DNA of 64,000 nt from Augochlora pura (lineage: Eukaryota > Arthropoda > Insecta > Hymenoptera > Halictidae), in assembly GCF_028453695.1 (NCBI RefSeq), contig NC_135781.1:19157640-19221639 (forward strand), given 5' to 3'. Both the position numbers and the translations under genes were made by a program. The notes under the pieces were generated by a model. That model saw only the letters and a list, made by a program, of their open reading frames with translations, was not told the origin of the DNA and ran no database searches. Shown piece after piece: positions 48,822 through 60,240 of this stretch; the stretch's first letter is position 1; every line of letters begins with the position of its first letter.

Positions 48822-49798
48822 TTTCGCAAAACTTAAGAAATTGAACACATTCCCTTCTTTTATCTTGTTTAAAATCTTAGTTGATCATAAGCTCCCAGGG
48901 TTTCTCAGCAACAGTGCCAGGATTTTTAAAGAAGTTGTTCTACACAGACTTATCGAACAGAAAATTTCGATAAAGTTCACGTTCTAGCCGCGCCAGGCGG
49001 AACTCTGAATAGAATGAACGAATGTCCGTTTGATTCCGGCTCGTGTACACATGTCTATAAAAATCGACGTCCGGCAGTTCGTCCGGCAATCGTATTATTT
49101 CACCCGTTTGAATCGTACGGTCTCGTGTTTGGGGGCGTTCCCTCTTTTAGAGGCCATCCGGTCGCCGAGAAGTAATTTACCTTAAACGTACGTTTACCTT
49201 TTTATCGGTTGTAAACCGATTTATCGGGCAGGTTCTATATACCGGTGTATTTGTTTATGAAATTCTGTCGAAATGTGCACCGCCAGTTGTTACGCCTGTG
49301 CAGCATTTATCGTCGTAACTCGCTCCCGTTTTATTGTAGATACGTCAGTTTTACGGGGTACTAGTAGAAATTGAAACCCATCAGAATTTTCACTGTCTCT
49401 CTCTCTTTCTCTCTTTCTCTCTCTCACTCTCGAAACGAGACGCTGGCCACGGACTCCCCGCGACTGTCCCTAGGTTTATAGAATAACAGCCATTCGGTTC
49501 TCTCCCATTTTGCCAATTTCTATATTCTCGCAACACGTGCCCCGAAACTAAATTCCAATTGCCTCTATTAAAAGAAAAACAACGAAATTCTCTCTTCCAA
49601 GCAGTTCAGTTACTCTGGATTCTGTGCTATTCGATATACAGCGAGCAGAAGGTAGAATTTCTACACAGTGCCATCGAAATCACACGGTATAAGCAAACGA
49701 GTGTCGATTTTACGCGGAAAAATAAATCGATGAAAACAAATAATATTTTTTGGTCTCCCATTTCGAGAACAATGAATTTTATCATTCGTCAGCGAATA
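48822..49798. other. Non-coding sequence with a CT microsatellite
   Basis: A (CT/TTCT)n tract at 49395-49431 is the only clear feature. GC-richer DNA at 48950-49250 has no recognised exon. Confidence 0.45.
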
Positions 49799-50008
49799 CA
49801 TGGTGAGGAACAAAGGTGGTTCAACACTTTTAAAACCTGTTCTAAAACTGATCCAAATGACTTGAATTTTCCTATAAATTTTATGGGAATTTGTTATTAG
49901 TAATTAGGGGAAATACTTATTTTCTAATTTTATTATTACATGAAATAAAAAGAATGTGTAGAAACCCGTTTTTTCAGTTTCTTACATGAGCCTATAATGA
50001 AAATTTGC
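49799..50008. mobile_element. Truncated family-A MITE (copy A3)
   Basis: TA precedes CATGGTGAGGAACAAAGGTG. The shared landmarks TTCAACACTTTTAAAA, CCAAATGACTTGAATTTT and GAGCCTATAATGAAAATTTG follow in order, then similarity stops at about 50008. The right half is missing. The 113-codon frame at 49559-49900 runs through this element and is rejected as a gene. Confidence 0.65.
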
Positions 50009-52616
50009 CTCCACTTTATTTTGAATAACATAGAATCAATTAAAGCAGTGAATTACTTTCATGGATCGTTTATTTCCAGAAAACTCTTACTTTATTTTTA
50101 TTTCTCAATCTCCTGCATAATAATTATAAATTAATAATAGGACACTCAAATAACGTAACAAATAATCTTCAACTTACAAATATGTTATTTAAATAATCTT
50201 CACGCCTGAAACAATTATATGAAACTTTCTTGGTGTAGTTTCTACGTTCCAAAAGAATAAAATTGTTAAACTTCTTTTGAATACTCCACAATTGAGCATG
50301 CAACTTTTTCGTTTTTATAAAATGGTCAATGAAAATTGTTGTCCACTTCAGCAGCAAAGAAAAGAGAAAAAAACAATCTGGAGAAAGGATACATATTTGT
50401 GGATTATTCTGTGGCTACTAACGTATTTTCTGGAGGCCATAGGTTTTCCCCGGGTTTTAGAAGAGGAGGAGCTGAGAGCGCAGGGCTCTAATTAAATCCC
50501 CAGCGTGGTTGCATTAATCAGTAGTTAACCGGCACATGGGGCATCGGGAAAAGAACGAAAATTCTATGTTTCCCCGAAGAGTGCAAGTTTTTTAATCAAG
50601 TTCCTATCAGAAGTTATTCGAGGCTTCGCTGAGCGTAATTTCGGAGGTACACGTGTCGAGCTTCGACCGCGATATCGAAAATCGTGGTTCTGAGCAAGAC
50701 ATATGCTTATTCTACACGCTTATTAAACGTTCCCAAGCTTTGATTACCAGCTCACCGTGTAAGAAAGCGTTAGAGCACTAAAGCCTTTGATATTAGTATC
50801 GTTTCTTTTTTGTTTGCTATCAAATAGTCAGTTACTTTTTTTTATCTTGTTTCTTCTCTTCTATGAAGTTAATTTTATATATTGCGCTATTATATAGACT
50901 AAAATAGTATTTAAAATTGTGAATACGATGACTCAAATGCAGGAGATTAGGATTTCAATAATAATTTTTATTCAATAACGCATAATACTTGAAGGTGTTT
51001 AATGCTGTCTCAGACACGTACGAATGGCACTGATTTGAAACCATTTGAAATGCATTTTTGCATTGAATTCAACAAATATTTCCTTCGGTAAATTTTATTT
51101 TTCTATGGTAAAATTTCTTGTTTTGATTCCGTTAATTACAATGATTTTCATATTGTGGGCATAAAAAATAAACTTAAGTTCATGTTTTCTCAAAATTTTC
51201 ATGAGACAAAAAGTAGAGAAATGCAATGAAATAATGTAATTGTTTTTTAAAATTCTCTTTATAATTTAAATCGAAATAAATATTGTAGAATGTATAAATA
51301 CAAATGTAACTTTCATCTAACGGTATATAAAATTTATAAGAAAAAAACAGCCAAAAAGTAATCGTTAATAATGTTACTATTTTTATGTTACTGGAACGGT
51401 TAATCGATTTGGCAAGTGAAAAAAGTAATAAATTTAAATTCAGTGTTTAAATTTATTATTTTCTTAACACGGAAAAAGATAATCATAAGATATTTTTATT
51501 AGAATATAGATTAGAATAGAATATAAACAGAATACAGATTCTTCATAAAAATGAATATTAATGATTCTGTTATAAGATATTATTATTTGTAGATTCATCG
51601 TATTGAAGAACGTATTGATTCACTATTTTGCACATCTACATTATTATTAGTTTCACTTATCTCGATTACGAGGATATAATTTTATTTTTTTTAATCACTG
51701 ACAAATGTAAATAATTGTTTGTAATAATTCAAACCAAAATACGATCTGGAAATGTAGAAAATTTGGAAAGAAAGTATTCCTATAAGACTGGTAGAGTACA
51801 TAGTAGAAGTTAAAATACACCAAAGTAAACTTTATTCTTAATAATAATTAATTTGACTTCAAAGTAGAAGTTAAAATATACGAAATTAAGATTTATTTAT
51901 TAAGATTTATTATTAAGCTTCAGTACAATTGAGTTGCATTTAAAAACGATTTACATTAGAGTACGGAGTTAATCAAAGTGGTCTCCGAAATAAATTATTT
52001 ATTATTCAATGACCAAACAATTTTTGTCGCTTTACGGTGTTCATCTTAATTATCAGGGAAAGTTATTACAAATATAAAAAGTTATGACTATACCTATAGT
52101 ATAAGCACTTTTCTTAAATCGTACCACTATCAATTTATGGTCACATCCAACTTGCTTAGGGAGACCATTTCGCCAATCTATAGGAATAACAAAATAGTCC
52201 TAATTATATATTGTAACTACAAATTTTGTTTCTACTCAAATAAATAAATTTTTCTTATTTTATTTTTCGTTTCCCAAAAGTAACTACTTTGTCCATTCTC
52301 ACTGATACGAATATAATATTTTAACAAACAGTAATATTTTCTGAAAACGATGGAAATAAGTGAAAAATTATCGTGTGAGATTATTTTAGAAAGTATTATG
52401 AGGTACTACCAACATAAATATCTATAAAACAAGTTTTGCTGTATGTGTAAAACCGTGTTGTTACGAATTGTGAGCAAGGGTGAAATGTTAATTAATGAGT
52501 GTAAAAGAACATTTTGGGAGAGTATACCTTGAGATGCGAGGCAAAGTAGACAATTGAATACGGAAGAAGTGTTAATTGGTAACTGCAACGCAAGCTGAGT
52601 TGTGTGATCTCATTGA
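50009..52616. other. Non-coding AT-rich sequence
   Basis: No exon recognised. Two 50-60-bp copies of GTAGAAGTTAAAATA with following TAATAATTAA or TTATTAAG tracts lie at 51805-51915. A GC-richer patch at 50440-50700 has no protein match by eye. Confidence 0.4.
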
Positions 52617-52867
52617 TTAACCTCTTGCACTACAATAACGAGTCAAACTCGTGATAAAAATGCCACGCAAGATTTAATAAGTATGAATATTATTCGTTTC
52701 TTCTAAATCGAAATAAAGTTGAATTCTTTTGTTATTAAAGTCTAGAAGCGGAAGTGAATAAAGATAATACAAGAAACAAAAATGATCTGGTCCTATTGAG
52801 AAAAATATTAAGGACAAATAAGTGCTAATCGATGCAGCGTGAAACGAGTCATAGCGCAAGGAGTTAA
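52617..52867. mobile_element. Family-D MITE, piggyBac type (251 bp)
   Basis: TTAA at both ends. The left terminus TTAACCTCTTGCACTACAAT and the right terminus read inward, TTAACTCCTTGCGCTATGAC, match at most positions. ACGAGT or ACTCGT motifs follow on each side. Its length, 251 bp including the TTAA sites, is identical to the next element at 53591. The frame at 52674-52859 lies inside it and is not a gene. Confidence 0.75.
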
Positions 52868-53590
52868 ATATTTATAGCTAGTTGTTATTTGATTTGCGTC
52901 GTCATAAATCCAACAACATGAGCACGAGATATAATATTTTATGTTAGAGTGACTCGCCCTTGTTTTCCAACACGGCTTAATTGGCTCCGCGGAGACACAG
53001 CGCACCTTTAATCCAGCCCGCATCCTGTTTCGACAACGCATGAAGACAGAAATATCAGTCGGACGTTGCGAAAATGATTTCCCTCGGATCCTAAAAACCA
53101 CAAGCCAATTACCAGCGTCGGTAAATGTTTATTAATGTTACTGACACTGTCGGTTTTCTCGATTTAACGCTCGTACGCAGTATCAACAGCGGTGTGTAAC
53201 CACCGTATAAAGGATCACGTAGCTCATGATACGGGGATCGGGGGGAATTAAATTAAATAAATCAACACGCGACAGGATACGTTACGTAATCTCGATTGAA
53301 AGTAAACAGGAACGGTAGACGCGGACGGATTCGACGAGCGTGACCCATTTAAATGCGTCGGAGCCTCTCGTACCCGAATCCGCGGGAAAACAAAAGTGTT
53401 TAGACAGCGTTCCCTGTTTCTCGATGAAATACGCGAGGCGTATCCAGGAAGAAAGTTAAGTAACCCTGGAACTATCAAAACCCCGCCGTGATTAATATAT
53501 GTACAAGGTGGTCTACGCAATTTGTCCATCTTCTGCCGCTTTCAACATATTCATTGGCCAACAGATTTTTCAACACAAAAGTTGCATGGT
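52868..53590. other. Spacer between two TTAA elements; GC-rich at 52960-53550
   Basis: Minus frames of 97 and 93 codons (52808-53101 and 53248-53529) show no known domain. The first overlaps the MITE to its left. Confidence 0.4.
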
Positions 53591-53841
53591 TTAATCCTTT
53601 GTAGCCATTTAAGAGCCATTTTAACTGGAAATCCAAATGTTTGTTCAGACTTATAGTGTTTCTATTTTATATAATCTGCTGCATTTCATACATTATAGAA
53701 TTGAATTTTTTGACTCATGCAACAGTTAGCAGCTCTTAACAATTTCTTGAATATAAGTAAATTTTATAAAAATTATTTTGTTACATGGCATCATAATCTT
53801 TAGCGACGCCTTAGAGTCGCGACTCGACCGCAAAGGATTAA
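53591..53841. mobile_element. Family-D MITE, piggyBac type (251 bp)
   Basis: TTAA at both ends. The left terminus TTAATCCTTTGTAGCCATTT and the right terminus read inward, TTAATCCTTTGCGGTCGAGT, share the first 11 bases exactly. Near the right end is GAGTCGCGACTC, a perfect 12-bp palindrome. Same length as the element at 52617, but the interior differs, so the two are related lineages and not a recent duplicate. Confidence 0.75.
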
Positions 53842-55238
53842 CGGGGGCATACTATGTAGTGCATTTATTCTTCTATAGGTGGTGTACCATTTGGGGTATA
53901 CGTTTAACTTGATCTGCAGGCCTTGTGCGATATAAATAGCACACACAGGCATATTTGTTTAACAGACAAATCGTGTAAAATATACTTCCACTGAAAGAAT
54001 GAGGTATTGTACAGTGGCGGTGTACTGAGGCAGTGTTGTCCATCAGAAACAAATGAAAAACAAACTACTGAATGCTGTGTAAAAAAAGTATTGATTTTTG
54101 TTAGCCATAAATCTCTAATAGGTATCGAGTAATTTGCCTTTATTTTTTTCAATTTTCTTCATATATCGCTCACCTGCAAAAATCAATGATACGGTTGAAT
54201 CTGCAACTTGATACTGATTTGTTTATTTTCAGAATGTGTTCTCCCGGGTTCATAACCGATACTCAGAAATAGATACAAATAAATCGTTTTGCGCGTTCGT
54301 TAAAAAACATAAGAATTTAAATAGAATAAATAAGTAATATAAATATAATAAGTAACATACAATAATACATTAATAAAATGCTACGCACTATAATAATAAA
54401 TTATTGTTAGCATATCCTTACTACATTAGAGAGGAAAAGAAGGAAATTTAAAATAATGGAAGTGTAGATGACACAAGGTGAGGAATTAGGTGGGCTGCTT
54501 CTTTCTCGAAGATCTTTATTCGACTGGTCTTTCTCTTCGGGAAAAGGGCCTCCTCCCCTCGATGAACCATCTCATCACCCAAACAGAGCCTCCTTATCTC
54601 GGAAACATAAATAGTGCGCCGCCTGGCCGGCGACCATCTCAGAGATCGCTTACAGAAGGTAAATGACAATAATAATCATAAAACATTGAAAACAATTAAA
54701 TAAAATATGATAGAAGAAGATTAGGCGACAAAGAATAAAATGACTAGGTTTGAAATAAAGAAATAAAGCTATTAGGTTTAGGGCTAATAGAAATCGAAAC
54801 TTTTTTACTTGGAATTCGATATTTTCATATTTTTTAACAAATTGATAGCAGGAGCTTGGTCGTAATGGAATATACGAACACACGTAATGTATAAATATAA
54901 TTTAATAGTTAACAAACGTATTATAAATTCATATTCCAAACTGTCTTGTGTGCACGCCGAATGCGAAGTGAACGCTGCGTGGAAGAAAGACAAAAGACAG
55001 CGTGACTAGGATCGCGCGCATCAGAAACATAGGACTGATAAAGACGCGCATCGTCCGTCATTAACACAAATAATATATTTTCCTATTAAAAAGACGTTGA
55101 CCTTCAAATCTACAAAACAGCTCTACTTATAGAAATATGAAAGCACTACATACTATGTCCTTTTAAACCATGCAACTTTTGTACTGAAAAATTTGTTGCT
55201 TAATACATATTTTGGAAGAATCCTATATATCCTCTTAT
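53842..55238. other. Non-coding AT-rich sequence
   Basis: A 73-codon minus frame at 54448-54669 in a slightly GC-richer patch has no recognised domain. Nothing else stands out. Confidence 0.4.
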
Positions 55239-55635
55239 TAGACCACGGATTTTGTGCATTTGTGATGAAATTAGGTAGGTGCAATGTCAAAGTGAACAAA
55301 GTAAAATAATAAGAGAATATTAATTTGCCACTTGTTATAATGATTAAAAAGAGAGTTATGTAGCTAGCTGTTTTCTATCACTTGCAATTGATGTAGAAAG
55401 TTTCAATTTCTTATAAAAATCTACGATCTGTTTATAACAATGATCTCTATATGATTCTATATGTTTGTCTTATTCTTTAAATATTAGATTGTAAGAAAAT
55501 TACTTTTCACTGATTAGAAGATTCATTGCAACAAAAGTAAACTAAGAATGCGATTAATTATTTATTTTATAGATACTTCCTTGGATTTAACAAATTTTGT
55601 ACATGGTATAAATATATATAAAAATTCGCAGTCTA
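55239..55635. mobile_element. Family-B MITE, best-preserved copy (about 393 bp)
   Basis: TA at 55239-55240 precedes GACCACGGATTTTGTGCATT. The right end AAAATTCGCAGTC is followed by TA at 55634-55635. The ends are inverse for about 14 bases with a few changes. No coding frame of note. TA target duplication suggests the Tc1/mariner superfamily. Confidence 0.65.
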
Positions 55636-57059
55636 ATTGTAATATACACAGTGTTGGAAAATATACAGGCATAACTGCAGATAGAGAATTTATTAAATTA
55701 TTTGATTTATTAAATTAATAATAATTACTAATTAATTTTAATATACCAATTTAATTCATTTCTAAAACAATGAAACTTTTGACTGTTTTGTTTCGTTGTA
55801 TTTCGTTTGTTGACTACAAATAAACGATATTGTGTTTATAACCTTTGTTTTAATCTCAGATTGTCGACCATTTATTATTACCTTTTTACATTTTTTTACG
55901 TATTGAAAACATATATTTTATACGTCTGTGTCAATTGTAAATATTTTGCAAAAAAGGACGACTTAAATTCTGTAGATATTTATGGAGTTTATTCAACGCG
56001 AAAGTTCCAATAAGATCAACTGTTCAACAAATTCACAGTTGGCAGTCGAAAATATTAATAAAGATCACGTCGACAATCTGATAAATTATATTCTGCACGT
56101 TTCGTTGCAGTAATTCAAAAAGCGACAGTGTCAAGTATTATTTTTGACACGTACCTTATTTATTACATATACATAAATTACGTATTTATATGCACAGATT
56201 ATCATAAAAATGGCGAAAGATCTAAATATATTCATACTTGTTAGTTTTCTAAAGCAGTCCTAGTAAAACATTTTTAGTGCTTCGTGAGTTTACTGTTAAA
56301 ACAATCAGAGAATGATGAGGGACGTAGAGTACTGCAAGGTTGAACAAAACTTGTTCAAGTGTTCCACAATAGGGACATTGTACGATAACGGTGTCTCGTA
56401 ATCGGTACATGCATGCCCACTACTATTTTATTTATATCGTTTATTGTTCATGTTAAATAAATATTGCAAAGTTCATTACATTATCTAGAAACATTAACAC
56501 CTCGAACAGTAGTATAAATATTGTACAATAACCCGGATATCTCCATGATGACTTTCTCTATTACGTCACTGTTTTATACAACTTTTACATTATTTATTTT
56601 ATATTTATTATCGCGGAAAGAAATATTTTCATCAGTTATCTGTAGATTTTCGAATCCTATCTATTCTCATACCATTCCTTTTTTACCATGAAAACTATAT
56701 TTTGTAGTTTTATTACCTCTCTGATGAAATTGCAGATTCGAAACAGACATCGATAGAAAATCTATCAAATAACGACGATCTAACCGGTTACTAAAATATT
56801 TTGCCGACAACAATACGTATCTGAAACGGAATGTACAAAAGGGTGCCCGATTAGAGATTAATAACGGTGAAATTGCACTAAAATCAATGATAATATTCTA
56901 AGACCCTAAAAAGGCATAACCTTGACATAACCCCCTAAAATGCATCTATAACAGATGCTCTTGCCTTCTTAAAATTATTCGAGAGCTTCCAATTCGCCTA
57001 AAAAACGTGAGAGGAATCGAAAGCATCGAGTGTACATGCTCGATAAAAATGGCCAAAGA
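55636..57059. other. Non-coding AT-rich sequence
   Basis: Only short frames (68 codons at 55807-56013) without recognisable features. Confidence 0.4.
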
Positions 57060-57500
57060 CCGGCCGGGTTTGTCGTTCGACAGAGGAAACGTTTGAGGAA
57101 GGATGTTAGCCGTTTCAGTTACCGTTCCGCTACAAGTTGGGTCCGTACAGGATCCCCAACCCCCGTTCATTCCCTCGCCGAAACTCCATGAGGAACTAGC
57201 AACGAAGTTTACTGCCATTTACGTGGCTACTAAAAGCGAGGAGCACAGCACAGGTGGGGAGTGGGAGGGGCAGGGTGAGGGGAAGGGGGGACACAGGAGG
57301 GTCACCGGTCGCTGATGCATCCAGCCCAGACACACGAATAGACGGCTGCATTCAAATGCGACCCCCTTTATGCGACGAAGATCCGCTTCTCGAGTTTGAC
57401 GAATTCTCGGCGAGTCGCGGGCGGCCCTGTTGCGTCACGGTTCAAGTTTTCGCGATGCCCCGGCCGCTGCAGATTGCGAGTGCAACCTAACACCGTTTCC
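57060..57500. other. GC-rich island with a G-rich tract at 57253-57302
   Basis: The tract holds at least five runs of three or more G on the plus strand within 50 bases, a layout able to form a G-quadruplex. Overlapping plus frames of 70 and 78 codons and a minus frame of 90 codons run through the island, with no recognised protein. Confidence 0.5.
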
Positions 57501-58831
57501 TAACAGTCTTCGTTAATGCTTTATTAAACGGAATCCTCTTTGCGAAGTGTCGGGAGAAATTGACTTTAACACTGGAACTACCAGACGGGGTCCTAATGAT
57601 CCAGTTTAAATCTTTGCTAGAAGTTTTATGAGTCATTACTGTCTTTTAACCGTCTTTGGTAATGGTTAAATTTATTATAAATTTATATTCTTGTAATTAC
57701 CGCTATTCTGATGACATTCTTACGGTGAATTATGGAATGTGAGAGTTATTAATAAGAATTTATATATTTACTTAACAAGTAATAAAAATTTCGTTAGAAA
57801 TAATTAATCTTCTTAAATATTCAATAATTATTTATGGATTCTAATTCAATGTTTTAATTTATTTGTTCAAGCTCACTCTAAAATGAAAGTTCTTGATGAT
57901 TTTTAATTGCACATTATCGCCGCAATTTCTTGTACTGTATCATTAAACCGAGATTTAATAAATAAGATATAACACATAAAGATTTTATGCATAACATAGG
58001 AAATCTAACTAACATTTGTTTTCTTTGCTATCACAGTCTGCGAAAGGAAATAAGTGATGATATAAAAAGAAGCAAAATTATCTCGGTCCTTGAGAGAAAT
58101 GATTAAAAAACAGCAAGTGTTAGCTATGAGAGAATAGCTTTATAAAAATATTGTAGAAAACGTTAGTTAATTTAAAAATTCCTGAGGATTTGCGTAAAAC
58201 TTTACAGCCTACTAATAGTCTTCGTTAATATTTTAATTTGCCATAAATCTAAATACTTTTGTGAGGAATAATGAAATATATTTATTTATTCAAATACATA
58301 TAAAAATTGCATCAAATATTATTTATCATTAACTGATTTATATTGTAAAATAGTCGTGCACGCTAGATTTCATTAAAAATCGTCGCATACAAGAAGATCG
58401 AAGAAGCAATTACACAATTCTTTAAAGTTATAAATCTTTTAATTAGTCCGATAGTTTTTATTCAAGTTATTAACATTGCCGTCCTTAAACAAAATATCTT
58501 ATTGGCTAGTTTTCTACTTCTTAGAATATTTGAAAATATTTACTACATCACGAGTCTTATACTTTTTAAGCATGCTTAAAATGTTCTACATACTTTGCAG
58601 ACATCTAAATGTAATTCCATTTATTAGTTTTTTACTCATTTAAGGATAATGTTATTAACTTTATGCTTCTTTTTCTGCACGATCAGAAACGTTAGGACAA
58701 TTTATCAAAGGTGGGCGGAACACGTTTCCGTTTTTAAAAGAAAACAGATGAAAAATAATCGTCACAAAGTATATATTTTATATTGTCTTGGATATTGTGC
58801 GTTTATAATTTATTGTTATAGTTTACAATCA
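57501..58831. other. Non-coding AT-rich sequence
   Basis: TTAACACTGGAACTACCAGA at 57566 looks like the start of a TTAA-type short element, but I could not place its other end. No exon recognised. Confidence 0.4.
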
Positions 58832-59388
58832 CAGTAGGGAGACAATTAAATGAACACTTTTAAAATGTTATAATTTTTTTAAAACTGGTCCAAATGACTT
58901 GAACCATTCTGTAAATGTTGTAGGGACTAGTTAATTTCATTATTACTTGCAATAAAAAAGATGTAATGAAACTTTTTTCTTTTCACTTCTTCATCTGAGC
59001 TTATAATGAAAATTTTAAAAATGCATTTGATGATTCTCAATGACTTACATGCCTGTTGAACATTTCATTGAAATTGGTTAACTTATGGTCGAGTTACAGG
59101 CACCGAAACGTGTAAAAATTACCAGTTTTTTGTTGAAATTCGTAAAAAAACTGTGATTTTCGCGATCTTTAATTGTTTACAGCTTATTTCGAGATCAACA
59201 TATTTCGATGAAATTTTACCAAGTATAATACAAAGAAGTACCAAATGCATTATTCTAAGTTCTCATCATAGGCTCAGATAAAAAAATAAACTAGTCTCTG
59301 ATATGTACAGAAAATTCAACTCATTTAAATCAGTTCAAAAAAGTTGTACCATTTTAAAAGTATTGACTCAATTTCGTTCCCCACCATA
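58832..59388. mobile_element. Family-A MITE, long foldback copy (A4, about 555 bp)
   Basis: The left end CAGTAGGGAGACAATTAAAT is inverted at the right as ATTGACTCAATTTCGTTCCC followed by CACCATA. The inverse match extends about 190 bp inward on each side: GGGACTAGTTAATTTC with GAGCTTATAATGAAAAT on the left, and AAATAAACTAGTCTC with CATAGGCTCAG on the right. A unique centre of about 170 bp remains. The whole element could fold into one hairpin. Shorter copies A1 and A2 retain only about 85 bp of inverted sequence. Confidence 0.78.
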
Positions 59389-60240
59389 TATTAGGTTCAT
59401 TAAAAACCTCTGCTACCATATCGAAAAATCAGAAATAAAAAATACGCGAGAGCACTAACAACTATTCGAACTTTAATCATTAATCTACAAGCAATGTTCT
59501 CATTGAAAGAAAAGCTTCGCGACAAAGAGCATAAAATGAACTTAAAGAATAATCGCGGCCCCGCCGTTATCGAATTCGGCAGAGGGTGAACGCGTCGCGC
59601 CAACGGGGGAGAAAGTCGTGAATAAAATCTGAACGTTACGAACGGGCAATTAACAGGGCGACAGGGTGCAAGGGAGACTCTTTTCTATTAGTGGATAGGT
59701 AAATAAACGATTTTGCACGATAATGCTGGCGCATATAAGCGGAATGGGCGAGAAGGACGGTACGGCGCGACCGACGGAGAAAGGGAGAGGCTCGTAATTA
59801 AGTAGTGGAGGTTATATAATGAAGTTCGCCTTCCTCGAACGGCGATCGATTTCATTAATTATACGAAATACCGAGGGTTGCTCTGGTTACAGGTCGCGCG
59901 CGCTGAAAGCTCTCGCAGAAGTGCTCCAGCTAAGACGGAGCCGAGAGGGGAAAAAAGGGAAATCGAGGGCGGAGGGGTGGCCGACATGGTGGTCTGGAAA
60001 TATTTGAGGTGGCCGGGGGGTGCAAATGCGTGGAAAAGGAATAAGGGAGAAAGGATCTCGCGATTCGGTCAAATGAAAAGAACTGGCAACCCCTAATTAA
60101 GTCATTCGATCGAGACGCGTTAATTAATGCCCACCGACCGTACAAACGATGCAATTCAATTACGCGAAATCAACTGCGGGGTTGCGATCCGAGGTTCGAG
60201 TGCGGATACACGGTGATTTCTGAAACCTAGACGATGCCAA
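59389..60240. other. GC-rich island at 59540-60240
   Basis: CpG-rich and purine-rich, with overlapping frames of 60-74 codons on both strands and no recognised domain. Likely non-coding; a regulatory role is possible but not shown. Confidence 0.35.

Noticed and set aside
49559..49900. 113-codon plus frame
   Set aside because: Its second part is the truncated family-A element at 49799, and the first part has no features.
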